Origin: DASWJS01 sp036397035
Lineage (GTDB): Bacteria > Actinomycetota > AC-67
Reading direction: 5' to 3'
DNA: 64,000 bases
Assembly (NCBI GenBank): GCA_036397035.1
Contig: DASWJS010000034.1
Span: 1 to 64,000 of the forward strand
A program made the position numbers and the translations under genes. Each line of letters opens with the position of its first letter. The first letter of the stretch is position 1. The notes beneath the pieces are model-generated. The model was not told the origin of the DNA and searched no databases. It saw only the letters and a list, made by a program, of their open reading frames with translations. Positions 24,891 to 34,276 of this stretch are shown in pieces.

Positions 24891-27374
24891 ATGGGCAGAA
24901 ACATCGCGGCAGCTGCGACGTGGCGGCGAGCGGGGACGGCGATCGTCCTTGCCGGCGCGCTCGTGTGCACGCTGCTGCTGCCCGCCGAGGCCGGCGGGGG
25001 GCTCGTGCGAGTGGGGGCGCTGCCTCTGAAGACCGCGGACCGCATCGTCCCGGACCGGGCTCGAAACGGGTTCGTCGCGATCAGCGGGCAGGCCTCGCTC
25101 CCGCTCACGCTCACGCGCTTCGACGCGGCCTCGCTGAAGGCGACGCAGACGGCCGAGCTGCCCTACTTCGGCCAGGGCTGGTCGACCGGCCACCCGACCG
25201 TCTACGCCTTCGACGAAGCCCAGCGCGTCCTGTACGTCGTCGGCTACGACTCCGCGCAGCAGAGCGCGAACTTCGCCGCGCCGAAGCTGCTGGCGGTCGA
25301 CGCCGACACCTTCGCCGTCGAGAGCGCCGAGTTGCTCGCAACGGTGGTGCCGCAAGGCGTGCGCATCCTGGGGATGCGGCTGCAATCGTCGGGCAGGCTC
25401 TCCCTCGTCGGCCAGGTCGTCGCCGGCGCGGGGTCGTTCGGGATCGACGCGCCGAGGGCGCTGGGCGTGGTGCTGGTCGACGTCGATCCCAGGACGCTGT
25501 CGGTCTTGTGGGGTCCGAACACGGTTCGCGGGTGCCAGGCGCCGATCGTGTCGAAGAACCAGGCCGACGTCGTGCGCGTCGGGGACCGGCTCTTCATCGG
25601 GTGCGCGACCTCCGCGGCGCTGATCGTCCCTATGCCGGGCGCGCCGGCGATCGTCGAGATCCCGGCCGGCGACCCGGCCGCTGTGAAGACGTACTTCCTG
25701 CCGGGCTCCTACGCCAACGGCGACGTGTTCTGGGACCCGGCCGGCAAGCGCATCGCGCTCGTGGGCTCGTCGCCGGGACGGCCCGCGCAGGCCGTATGGG
25801 TCTTCGACGTCCGGCGCAGGCTGTACCTCGGTCAGGTGGCCTCGGGCGACCTGGACATCCTGTCGTCGGGGCTCGATCCGGTGAGCGGCCGCATCTACAC
25901 GGGCATCTCTGCCACGGGCGGAAGCGGCGCGCTGCTCGTCAGCCGCGACCGGGGTCTGGAGATCCCACAGGCCGTCGCCTTCGACGTTCACGCCACCTTC
26001 GGCGTCATCACGCCGCTGCCCTGGGCCGGACTCGCGATCATCCCGGTCCTGCCCCCCGGAGGCGGCTTGCCCGAGCTGCACGTCTACCGCGACGGGCTCG
26101 CGTCGAGCGCGCTGGCCGCCGGCGCGCCGCTCGACTTCCGGCCTCTCGACGAGCTGACCGTCCCGGTCCCGCAGTACGCGGCCGACGTCCAGGCGTTCGG
26201 GCTGCGGGTGAAAGAGCTTGGGGGCGTGAACGGGATCGCCCAGAACCTCCTGCCCAACCAGAACCTGAACTACTGGGATACGGCCTTCGGTCCGACCGGC
26301 GTGAAGGACGGCAACCGCGAGATCTACTACGCGCGCGTGCAGAGCGCGCGGCTGAGCGAAGCCGATGCGTCGGTGTCGGCGATCGCATCGCAGGTGGACG
26401 AAGGAACCGACGCCGATTCCGAGACGATCACCGGCGACCCGCAGTCGACGCAGGCCGCCGAGTGCCGCGACTTCGGCGCCGGCGCCAGCGTCCAGCCGGG
26501 GCCGAACACGGCGGTGGCGTGCTCCCTCGCCGGCGGCGTGGTCGAGGCCTCGACCGCGAACGCGGGTGCGGTCGTCGCCGACGTGGTCGCGGTCGGCGCA
26601 GCCTTTTCACACACGAAGCTGACCCGAGACGAGGCGGGCGTGTTGCGCGCAACCGTTCACGCCGAGGTGCAGAACGTGATCATGCCGGCCGGCGTCGTGA
26701 TCGGTTACGCGTCCTCGGACGTGACCGTGACGGCCGGAAGGGAAGGCAAGGCGGAAGCGACCTACCGCCGAACCTTCCGCAACGTCCGCGCGGGCGAGTT
26801 CTCCTGCGACGAGCAGTGCGACGTCGCCGAGGTCGCCCGCGCGCTGACCGAGGCGGTCGGGTCGCAGATCCGGGTAGACCTTCCGCACACGGATCGCCGA
26901 GCGACGCCGGGCGGCTCGCACGCGCACGCATTCCGCGACCCGTGGGAGCACCAGCAGGACATCGTGGTGAACAACCAGGGCGTCACGGCGCTGGAGGTGC
27001 CGGCGCTGCGGCTGACCTTCGTCAACGACAACGCGGTCGCATCGCGCGTGATCGTCGACCTGGCCGCGACGAAGGCGGACGCGACCTCGCTCACGGTTGT
27101 GCCGTCGGCGTCCGTTCCCACCTTCGGCGGAGGCAGCGTGACCCGCACGATCGAGATCCTGCGCGACGCCGCCTTGCACCGTTCGGACGACGCCGCCCCT
27201 CCCTCCGATCGATCGGTGGCGCGCGATGTCCTGCTGGCGGCCGGGCACGGCTGGGTGCTGCTCTTCACGCCCGGCGCGTGGCGAACGATCGCGAAGGCCT
27301 CGCTCTGGTTCCTGTTCGCGGCGCCGCTGTTCCTGGGCCTTCGGCGGCGCGTCCTGACGCGCACGCTCCGGTGA
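24891..27374 (+). CDS. Large exported, C-terminally anchored protein with propeller-like N-domain
   Basis: The 827-residue protein has an N-terminal signal/anchor (about residues 15-35) and a region to about 390 with repeated strand-turn units like a beta-propeller (VVGYDSAQQ, VFDVRRRLYLGQVASGD, RIYTGISATGG). An unfamiliar central domain (about 400-760) contains the pair CDEQCD. One C-terminal membrane segment (WFLFAAPLFLGL) is followed by basic residues. It is therefore probably displayed outside, anchored at its C-terminus. I chose the ATG at 24891 over a TTG four codons earlier. It lies 4 nt before the solute-binding-protein gene of an ABC transporter and is surely cotranscribed; a role in presenting or processing the transported solute is inference. 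Confidence 0.75.
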   Translation: MGRNIAAAATWRRAGTAIVLAGALVCTLLLPAEAGGGLVRVGALPLKTADRIVPDRARNGFVAISGQASLPLTLTRFDAASLKATQTAELPYFGQGWSTGHPTVYAFDEAQRVLYVVGYDSAQQSANFAAPKLLAVDADTFAVESAELLATVVPQGVRILGMRLQSSGRLSLVGQVVAGAGSFGIDAPRALGVVLVDVDPRTLSVLWGPNTVRGCQAPIVSKNQADVVRVGDRLFIGCATSAALIVPMPGAPAIVEIPAGDPAAVKTYFLPGSYANGDVFWDPAGKRIALVGSSPGRPAQAVWVFDVRRRLYLGQVASGDLDILSSGLDPVSGRIYTGISATGGSGALLVSRDRGLEIPQAVAFDVHATFGVITPLPWAGLAIIPVLPPGGGLPELHVYRDGLASSALAAGAPLDFRPLDELTVPVPQYAADVQAFGLRVKELGGVNGIAQNLLPNQNLNYWDTAFGPTGVKDGNREIYYARVQSARLSEADASVSAIASQVDEGTDADSETITGDPQSTQAAECRDFGAGASVQPGPNTAVACSLAGGVVEASTANAGAVVADVVAVGAAFSHTKLTRDEAGVLRATVHAEVQNVIMPAGVVIGYASSDVTVTAGREGKAEATYRRTFRNVRAGEFSCDEQCDVAEVARALTEAVGSQIRVDLPHTDRRATPGGSHAHAFRDPWEHQQDIVVNNQGVTALEVPALRLTFVNDNAVASRVIVDLAATKADATSLTVVPSASVPTFGGGSVTRTIEILRDAALHRSDDAAPPSDRSVARDVLLAAGHGWVLLFTPGAWRTIAKASLWFLFAAPLFLGLRRRVLTRTLR

Positions 27375-27378
27375 GGCG

Positions 27379-28824
27379 ATGACCGCGAAGCGAACGCCGG
27401 CATGGCGGCCGCTGCTCGTCATCGGCGGCGCGTGCCTGGTGCTCGCTTCGCTCGCCATCGTCCCGCCGCGCGCGGCCGAGCGGGGCGTGGTCGGCGGCGA
27501 GGCGGGCGAGGCCACCGAGCAGGTGGACCGGGGTCCGGCGGGGGACGCCGGCCCGCGATCGACGACGCGCACGGTGACGACGGGGCCGCAGCTCTCGTGC
27601 GCGCCGGGGCGCAACGGCGGCTCGACCGACGTCGGCGTCACGGCGGACGCGATCAAGCTCGGGGCGACCGTGGTCGACTCCGGGATCGGCGCGAGCTTCC
27701 TCGGCGACGCGCGCTTCGGGATGCTCGCCGTGGTGAACCGCGTGAATCGGTCGGGCGGGATCTGCGGTCGCAAGCTCGAGCTGACGATCGTGGACGACGC
27801 CTGGGACTTCGCCCGCGGCGGGGAGTTCATCCGCAACCTCGTCGAGGACAAGAAGGTGTTCGCGCTTGCGGTCGTGCCGTCGTCCGAGGGCCTGAAGAAC
27901 GTGAGCGACTCCGGGTACTTGCGCCGCGAGAAGGTGCCGGTCGTCGGGACGGACGGGATGCTGATCCACCAGTACGAGGATCCTTACATCTTCCCGGTCG
28001 CAGCCTCGACCATCTCGGCCATGCACGTGATCGCAAAGTACGCCCATGACACGGGCGCCAAGAACTTCGGGATCGTCTACGAGCACACGTATCACTTCGG
28101 CATCGAGGGGGCGTTCGCGTTCAACGCGGCCGTGAAGCGACTCACGGGCGACGACGTCCCCGGCTACTCCGATCCGCTCGCCGACCCGAAGTGCGAGGGA
28201 CGTTTCTGCGGGATCGCCGCGGGACAGGCGAGCTACGGCACGGAGATCGAGCGCTTCAACGGCGCATGCTTCGCCGACCCCGGCTGCGACTTCGTCGTGA
28301 TGCTGCTCGAGCCGGCGACGGCGCTCACCTGGCTCGCGGGCGGCGCGCTCACCCCGAGCGCGGGCCTTCGGATGGCCGGCCCGCAGCCCCTGTTCACGCG
28401 CGACTTCGCCGAGGAGTGCGGCTCGCGCTGCCACAACCTGATGCTCTGGACCGGCTACATCCCGCCGATCGGGGGCAACGCCGGTCTTCCGGCGGTGAAG
28501 CGCTTCATCGACGACGTCCGGGTGACGTCGAGCTCCGCCGACTACACCAACACGTTCGTGGAAGGCGCCTACGTCGGGATGTCGATGCTGGTCGAGGCGC
28601 TCGAGCAGGTGGGCCCGAACCTCACGCGCGAGAGCCTGATGGCCGTGCTGAACGGCTTCGAGTACGACGGCGGCCTGTCGTCTCCGCTGACATGGGCGGC
28701 CGGCGACCACTTCGCCAACACGCGGGTGCGCGCCTACTCGATCCAGTTCAAAGACCGGTTCGCGGGCTGGCGTGACGAGCGCATCGTCATGAAGGACCCG
28801 TGGGTCGGCAAGGACATCCCGTAG
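27379..28824 (+). CDS. ABC transporter solute-binding protein, branched-chain amino acid type
   Basis: This 481-residue periplasmic-binding-protein type 1 (Peripla_BP_6/LivK-like) protein is probably membrane-tethered: one N-terminal hydrophobic segment (about 11-29) is followed by a roughly 45-residue low-complexity linker, with no good lipobox. The binding lobes start with GVTADAIKLGATVVDSGIGASFLG and contain extra cysteines (SCAPG, GICGRK, CEGRFCG, EECGSRCH) that could form disulfides. It sits between the anchored exported protein and the one-chain transporter and would deliver solute to the latter. The ligand could be an amino acid, an amide or another small acid. Confidence 0.88.
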   Translation: MTAKRTPAWRPLLVIGGACLVLASLAIVPPRAAERGVVGGEAGEATEQVDRGPAGDAGPRSTTRTVTTGPQLSCAPGRNGGSTDVGVTADAIKLGATVVDSGIGASFLGDARFGMLAVVNRVNRSGGICGRKLELTIVDDAWDFARGGEFIRNLVEDKKVFALAVVPSSEGLKNVSDSGYLRREKVPVVGTDGMLIHQYEDPYIFPVAASTISAMHVIAKYAHDTGAKNFGIVYEHTYHFGIEGAFAFNAAVKRLTGDDVPGYSDPLADPKCEGRFCGIAAGQASYGTEIERFNGACFADPGCDFVVMLLEPATALTWLAGGALTPSAGLRMAGPQPLFTRDFAEECGSRCHNLMLWTGYIPPIGGNAGLPAVKRFIDDVRVTSSSADYTNTFVEGAYVGMSMLVEALEQVGPNLTRESLMAVLNGFEYDGGLSSPLTWAAGDHFANTRVRAYSIQFKDRFAGWRDERIVMKDPWVGKDIP

Positions 28825-28864
28825 GCGTCCCGTTCGCGCCGGGACCACGTAGCGTAGGGCGCTG

Positions 28865-31693
28865 ATGGGGCAGGTCTTCGTCTACTTGTTGCTGTCGCTG
28901 CCGGACATCGGCGCCTACGCCATGTTCTCACTCGGCATCGTCGTGATCCACCGCGCGTCCAAGGTGCTCAACCTCGCGCACGGGGCGATGGCCATGGTGC
29001 CGGCCTACGTCGCCTTCGAGCTGAGCCGCGCCGGCATCCCGATCGGGATCGCGTTTCCGCTGGCCGTTGCGAGCGGGTCGCTGCTCGGCTTCGTCGTCGA
29101 GCGCGTCTTCGTGCGGCCGCTGCGCGACCAGTCACCGACGGCGCAGACCGTCGGCACGGTCGCGGCGCTCGGGCTGACGATGGCGATCGCGATCCGCATC
29201 TGGGGCACCACGCCGCGAACGGCGGCGAGCCTCTTCCCGCCCGAGGGCGGGATCGGCGTCGGAGCAAACTCCGTGCTGCGGTGGGGGCAGCTCGGGCTGA
29301 TCGGGATCGCGCTGCTCTGCGTTGCCGGGTTCTTCGTGCTCTTCCGGTACACCGACCTCGGGCTCTGGATGCGCGGCGCGGCCGACAACCCGCGGGCCGC
29401 CTCGCTGATGGGCGTCGACCCGGTCTGGACGACGCGGCTCGCGTGGATCTTCGGCGGGGGCCTCGCCGCGATCGCGGGGATCCTCCTGGCCGCGGTGACG
29501 GTCCTTCACCCGATCAACTTGACGCTGCTCGTCCTTCCGGCGTTCGTCGCGGCGCTGATCGGCGGGCTCGACTCGCTGAACGGCGCGCTCGGAGGCGCGG
29601 CCATCGTGGGGCTCACGCGGGGCATGGTGCCGGCGATCGGTCTGATCCCCGGGGTCGGATCGTTCGCGACCCAGGTCGGCGCGCGCGAGCTGGTGCTGAC
29701 CATCCTGGCGTTCGTCGTGATGATGCTGCGCGGCTCGCGCCTCTCGGGCGCGGCGCACGGCGGCGCCTCCTTCGCCTCGAGCGCGTCCGGCGGGATGGCG
29801 CCCCGTGCGCGCGAACGCTCGCCCACCGCACGCGCCGCGATGCTCGCGTCGGCCGTGCTGCTGCTCGGGGCGCCGTGGATGGGGATTCCCTTCTCGGTGC
29901 TCGGCGACGCGATCCAGGCGAGCATCATCCTGGTGGTCGCGATCTCGCTCGTGCTGCTCACGGGCTGGGTCGGCCAGATCTCGCTCGCGCAGGCCACCTT
30001 CGTCGGCATCGGTGCGTTCACCACGGGCCTAATGGCGCGCGGCGCGGGCATCAACTTCCCCTTCAATCTCGTCCTGTCGAGCATCATCGCGGCGCTCGCC
30101 GCGGTGCTGCTCGGCGTCGTCGCGCTCCGCGTGCGCGGGCTGTACCTGGCGGTCGCGACGCTCATCTTCCTGTGGATGTCCAACGAGTACCTGTTCCGGC
30201 TGTCGGCGCTCGTGGGCGTCGGCGGAAGCTCGACCCTTCCTCCGCAACAGCTCGGCACGCCGGGCGAGTTCCCGTTCTTCGACCTCGCCGATCGCCGGAC
30301 CTTCTACTACGTCGCGCTCGCGGTGGCGGCGGCCGCGATGTGGGCGGCGGCAAACCTGCGCGACTCCAAGACGGGCCGCGCTTTCTTCGCCGTTCGCGGG
30401 TCCGAGATGGCCGCGGCTTCGCTGGGGATCGACGTCACGCGGACCAAGATGCTCGCGTTCGCGATCTCGGGCTTGCTTGCGGGCGCGGCCGGCGCGCTCG
30501 TCATCGTCGGGCAAGGAGCGGCCTCGCCCGCGCAGTTCGACTTCAACCGCTCGATGTTCTTCCTCGCCGTCGCGGTGGTCGGCGGCCTGTCGAGCCTCGG
30601 CGGCGCGGCCGCGGCCTCGGTGGTGTTCGCCGCGCTGAACGAGCTGTTCTTCCGCGTGACGGCCTTGAGCGGGTGGCTCGACATCGTGAGCGCGGGGCTG
30701 CTGACGGTCGTGCTGCTGGGCTATCCGGGCGGGCTCGCGGACGTCCCGGCATCGGTGCGCCGATTGCGCGCGCGGGTGCGCGGCGCCGGGCCCGCGCCGG
30801 CGGAGCAGCCCGTGGAGCCGGTCGAGGTTCCGGCAGCCATCCCGGCAGCGCCGGCGGGCGCCCGCGCCGACGAGACGCCGCTCGTTCGCGCCGCCGGCCG
30901 CGAAGCCCTGCCGGCCCTGATCGATCTGGAGGACGTCACGGTGCGCTTCGGCGGCCTCACGGCGGTCGACGCCGTCTCGCTCCGCGTCTGCGAAGGAGAG
31001 ATCGTCGGGCTGATCGGACCGAACGGCGCGGGCAAGACCACGACGTTCAACTCCGTTTCGGGCCTGAACGAGCCGGCGTCGGGCACCGTGAGCCTGTTCG
31101 GCGTCGACGTGACCCGCGCCGGCGTGCACGAGCGCGCGGCGCTCGGGCTCGCGAGGACGTTCCAGGTCCTGCAACTGTTTTCGGCCCTGACCGTCTTCGA
31201 CAACTTGCTCGTGGCGACGCACCTGCAGAACCCGACCGGCGTCCTGTCCCACCTGGTCGTCTCGCAGCGTTCGCTTCGCGAGGAGGTCGCCGCCCGCGAC
31301 CGTGTCCGGCAGGTGATCGACTACCTCGGCCTGCACGACGTCGCCGACCGTCACGCGGGGGGCCTTCCGTTCGGCGTGCTTCGCATGGTAGAGCTGGGGC
31401 GCGCGCTCGTCGTGGGGGCGCCGCTCGTCATGCTGGACGAGCCAGCTTCCGGGCTCGACCCCACCGAGACCGAGCGCCTCGCCTCGCTGCTCCGCCAGAT
31501 CCGCGACGAGGTCGGCGTCACGATGCTGCTGATCGAGCACGACGTGCGGATGGTCACGAGCGTGAGCGACTACATGTACGTCCTGGACCGAGGGGCGCTG
31601 CTCGCCGAAGGCCGCCCGGAGGACGTCAAGCGTGACCCGAAGGTGATCGCCGCCTACCTCGGCACGACCGCCGAGCCCGCCTCAGCCCCGTAG
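28865..31693 (+). CDS. Fused LivH-LivM-LivG ABC transporter (permease-permease-ATPase)
   Basis: One 942-residue chain carries what is normally three proteins. Residues about 1-290 are a LivH permease (VLNLAHGAMAMV), about 320-625 a LivM permease (GQISLAQATFVGIGAF), and after a Pro/Ala linker about 690-935 a LivG-type ATPase. The ATPase has Walker A GPNGAGKTT (718-726), Walker B with D858/E859 and the switch H892. The ABC signature is degenerate: LPFGVLR at 834-840 instead of LSYGxQR. No separate livF follows, so the ATPase must homodimerise through two chains or borrow another subunit. The 3' end overlaps the convergent acyl-CoA ligase gene by 12 bp. It imports the solute bound by the preceding binding protein. 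Confidence 0.92.
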   Translation: MGQVFVYLLLSLPDIGAYAMFSLGIVVIHRASKVLNLAHGAMAMVPAYVAFELSRAGIPIGIAFPLAVASGSLLGFVVERVFVRPLRDQSPTAQTVGTVAALGLTMAIAIRIWGTTPRTAASLFPPEGGIGVGANSVLRWGQLGLIGIALLCVAGFFVLFRYTDLGLWMRGAADNPRAASLMGVDPVWTTRLAWIFGGGLAAIAGILLAAVTVLHPINLTLLVLPAFVAALIGGLDSLNGALGGAAIVGLTRGMVPAIGLIPGVGSFATQVGARELVLTILAFVVMMLRGSRLSGAAHGGASFASSASGGMAPRARERSPTARAAMLASAVLLLGAPWMGIPFSVLGDAIQASIILVVAISLVLLTGWVGQISLAQATFVGIGAFTTGLMARGAGINFPFNLVLSSIIAALAAVLLGVVALRVRGLYLAVATLIFLWMSNEYLFRLSALVGVGGSSTLPPQQLGTPGEFPFFDLADRRTFYYVALAVAAAAMWAAANLRDSKTGRAFFAVRGSEMAAASLGIDVTRTKMLAFAISGLLAGAAGALVIVGQGAASPAQFDFNRSMFFLAVAVVGGLSSLGGAAAASVVFAALNELFFRVTALSGWLDIVSAGLLTVVLLGYPGGLADVPASVRRLRARVRGAGPAPAEQPVEPVEVPAAIPAAPAGARADETPLVRAAGREALPALIDLEDVTVRFGGLTAVDAVSLRVCEGEIVGLIGPNGAGKTTTFNSVSGLNEPASGTVSLFGVDVTRAGVHERAALGLARTFQVLQLFSALTVFDNLLVATHLQNPTGVLSHLVVSQRSLREEVAARDRVRQVIDYLGLHDVADRHAGGLPFGVLRMVELGRALVVGAPLVMLDEPASGLDPTETERLASLLRQIRDEVGVTMLLIEHDVRMVTSVSDYMYVLDRGALLAEGRPEDVKRDPKVIAAYLGTTAEPASAP

Positions 31694-33307
31694 CGAGCGC
31701 TTCAGCACGTACTTCTGCACCTTGCCGCTGAGGGTGCGCGGGAACTCGGTCACGATCTCCAGGCGTTCGGGCGTCTTCTGTTTGGCGACGCCCTGCTCGG
31801 CGAAGAACGCGAGCACTTCGTCCAGCGTCGGCGCCTCCTCGCCCGCCGGGACGACGAACGCGCACACCTTCTCGCCGTAGCGCTCGTCGGGGACCGGCGT
31901 GACCGCGCAGTCCTGGACCTTCGGGTGCTGGACGAGCACCTCCTCCACCTCGCGCGCGCTGATGTTCTCGCCTCCGCGGATGATGATGTCCTTCTTGCGG
32001 TCGGTGATCTGGATGTAGCCCTCGGCGTCCAGGCGTCCGATGTCGCCGGTGCGGAACCAGCCGTCCTCGGTGATGGACTCGGCGTCCATCGCGGGGTCCA
32101 TGTAGCCGAGGAACAGGTCGGGCCCGCGGCTCCAGATCTCGCCCTCCTCGCCGCGCGCCACGTCGTTGCCGTCGTCGTCGACGAAGCGGACTTCGACGTC
32201 CAGCATCGGCCGGCCGTCGGTGTGCGCGCGCTTGTCGAGCGGGTCGTCGAGCGTGCCCATCGTGATCGAGGGGTGTTCGGTGCAGCCGTAGGAGCGGAAC
32301 GAGAACCACCCCGCCTCGTCGGCCTGCAGGATCTGGTGCGGGAACACGTTCGCGCCGCCCACGCCGAACAGCTCCAGGGAAGACGTGTCGACCTCGGCGA
32401 AGTGCGGGTCCGACAGCATCACCTGCATGAAGATCGGCGCCCCGCCGCTGCGCGTGACGCGATGCTCGGCGATCAGGTCGAGCATGTACGGCGGGTCGAA
32501 GCCGTCCACCGCGATCATCGTGGCGTAGCCGCACAGGAAGGGCGCGATCAGCGCGGAGTAGATGCCGGCGATGTGGCCGATGGGGTTCGGCGACATGAAC
32601 ACGTCGTGCTCGTCCCCCCCGGAAGCGGCGACGACCGCGCGCAGCTCGCTGAAGAGCGTGTTGTGCGAGTGCACGACGCCCTTCGGGTCGGCGGTCGTGC
32701 CCGAGGTGTAGGCCAGGATGTGCGGCTCGTCGGGGGAGATCTCCGGGCGCGGGAAGTCGGCCGTGCCGGCCGCCTCGACGTCGGCGAAGCGCGTGTGTTC
32801 GCCGGCGTCGTCGCCGACGATCAGGACGTGCAGCAGGTCCGGACAGTCGGGGCGGACGTCGTCGGCGAGCGCGAGGTAGTCGATGCCCATCGTCGTTTGC
32901 GGGCACACGAAGACCTTCGCGCCCGACTGCTGGAGGATGAAGCGCACCTCCTTCGCCTTGTAGATGTGGATGATCGGCACGACGATCACGCCGAGCGCCG
33001 CGCAGGCCAGGTAGGTCACGCAGCCTTCGATCCAGTTGGGCATCTCCATCGCGAGCACGTCGCCCTTGCGCAGCCCGAGCCCGTGGAGCGCGCCGGCGAG
33101 GTTCTGCCCCCGCTGGAACAGCTCGCGGTAGCTGAGGTCGGCAGGGCGCTCCTTCGACGCCACGATGAAACGGCTCTCCGGCCACCGCCGCAGGCACGCC
33201 TCCTCGAGGATGTCGTTGAACGTGCGCCGGCCCCAGAGGCCGCGCGCGCGGTAGTCGTCGAAGATCGCCTTGCGCGCCGGCTGGCGCGGGAACACGTCGT
33301 CGAGCAT
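31682..33307 (-). CDS. Acyl-CoA synthetase (AMP-binding, ligase)
   Basis: This 541-residue ANL-superfamily ligase activates a carboxylic acid to its CoA thioester via an acyl-adenylate. The P-loop reads YTSGTTADPKGVVHS (about 200-214), with Ala for the usual Gly. Other motifs are FRSYGCTEHP, DGWFRTGDIGRLD, DRKKDIIIRGGENIS and the C-terminal catalytic lysine in LSGKVQK. The closest subgroup appears to be cyclohexanecarboxylate/medium-chain acid ligases, but the substrate is not certain. It follows the PAC2 gene by 19 nt and was probably made from the same mRNA. Confidence 0.93.
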   Translation of the reverse strand: MLDDVFPRQPARKAIFDDYRARGLWGRRTFNDILEEACLRRWPESRFIVASKERPADLSYRELFQRGQNLAGALHGLGLRKGDVLAMEMPNWIEGCVTYLACAALGVIVVPIIHIYKAKEVRFILQQSGAKVFVCPQTTMGIDYLALADDVRPDCPDLLHVLIVGDDAGEHTRFADVEAAGTADFPRPEISPDEPHILAYTSGTTADPKGVVHSHNTLFSELRAVVAASGGDEHDVFMSPNPIGHIAGIYSALIAPFLCGYATMIAVDGFDPPYMLDLIAEHRVTRSGGAPIFMQVMLSDPHFAEVDTSSLELFGVGGANVFPHQILQADEAGWFSFRSYGCTEHPSITMGTLDDPLDKRAHTDGRPMLDVEVRFVDDDGNDVARGEEGEIWSRGPDLFLGYMDPAMDAESITEDGWFRTGDIGRLDAEGYIQITDRKKDIIIRGGENISAREVEEVLVQHPKVQDCAVTPVPDERYGEKVCAFVVPAGEEAPTLDEVLAFFAEQGVAKQKTPERLEIVTEFPRTLSGKVQKYVLKRSLRG

Positions 33308-33326
33308 CGGCTCCCCTTCCGTTCCT

Positions 33327-34181
33327 CTAGTCCGCGTCCTTGCGCCGGTCTCGCAGGTAGCGTTCGATCTCCGAGGCGATCTCGTCGCCGCTGGGCACCC
33401 GGAAGATGCCCTGCTGCTCCTCGCTCGCCTTCTCGAGCTGACGCACGTGCTCTTCCACGTCGGGCCGCGCCCCCATGATCGCCTCGAGCTGAGTGCGTTC
33501 GTCGTCGACCGCGCGCTCGAGGGGGCGCGTGTCGAAGGAAAGCGTCAGGTGCGAGCCCAGCCGGTCGACGAGCGCGAGGGCCGCCTGGTCGAACGAGCTG
33601 AGGTAGTACGGCGTGCGGGCCCAGAAGCCGACCGCCGGGATGCCGTGCTGGATGAACGCGTTCTCCAGCGTCGACACGCACGCGGCCGGCACGCGCAGGA
33701 TGCCTTCCGGCCGGGGCTGGTCGGGGGGCAGCAGGCTCGACGGCGTCGCCGTTCCCATGACCGGCGTCGGCCGGGTGTGCGGCACGCCGAGCCCGATCGA
33801 ACCGAGCGCCACGAACAGCACGACGCCGCACCGCAGCGCGAACTCGATCGTCGCGGCGTTCAGCTCGCGCCAGCGCTGGTCGGGCTCCGGGCCGGTCATC
33901 ACGAGCACGTCGCGCCCGCCGGCGTTCACGCGCGTCACGGTCAGCTCGGGCCACTCCAGGCTCTTGATGGCGCCGTCGACGATCTCCAGCGTGGGGCGAC
34001 GCGCGCGATAGTCGAACAGCGCGTCGGGGTCGAGCCGTGCGAACGGCTCGCCGTCGCGTGCGATCGTCGCGGCGGCGGTCGTCGCGGCCGCGCCCGCGTC
34101 GACCCAGCCCTCGAGCGCGACGACGAGCACGGGGGCCACGAGCGGCGGCGGCGGGTCGTGCTCGAACTGGAAGATGCCCAT
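33327..34181 (-). CDS. PAC2-family protein
   Basis: This 284-residue protein belongs to the PAC2 (proteasome-assembly-chaperone-like) family common in actinomycetes. It has the core PVLVVALEGWVDAGAAATTAA, VLVMTGPEPDQRW, and GLGVPHTRPTPVMGTAT, and a charged C-terminal helix. The molecular function in bacteria is unknown; a link with the actinobacterial proteasome is only suggested by fold. The ATG is preceded at 6 nt by TATGCT with no Shine-Dalgarno sequence, so its mRNA is probably leaderless. Confidence 0.87.
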   Translation of the reverse strand: MGIFQFEHDPPPPLVAPVLVVALEGWVDAGAAATTAAATIARDGEPFARLDPDALFDYRARRPTLEIVDGAIKSLEWPELTVTRVNAGGRDVLVMTGPEPDQRWRELNAATIEFALRCGVVLFVALGSIGLGVPHTRPTPVMGTATPSSLLPPDQPRPEGILRVPAACVSTLENAFIQHGIPAVGFWARTPYYLSSFDQAALALVDRLGSHLTLSFDTRPLERAVDDERTQLEAIMGARPDVEEHVRQLEKASEEQQGIFRVPSGDEIASEIERYLRDRRKDAD

Positions 34182-34187
34182 CGCCCA

Positions 34188-34193
34188 AGCATA
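34188..34193 (-). promoter_or_regulatory. -10 element giving a leaderless PAC2 mRNA
   Basis: On the minus strand this reads TATGCT (TAnnnT) and is 6 nt before the PAC2 ATG, so transcription should start at or next to the start codon. Confidence 0.45.
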
Positions 34194-34205
34194 GTGGGCG
34201 CCTCG

Positions 34206-34234
34206 TTGTGGGCTCGGCCCGGCCTTCGTAGACT
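34206..34234 (+). promoter_or_regulatory. Sigma70-type promoter of the CDGAWP small-protein gene
   Basis: TTGTGG (34206-34211) and TAGACT (34229-34234) are spaced by 17 bp, about 42 nt before the ATG at 34277, which has AGGGGGGAG as its ribosome-binding site. Confidence 0.5.
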
Positions 34235-34276
34235 CGCCGTCCGAGGACGAGGAGAGACGACGAACAGGGGGGAGCC

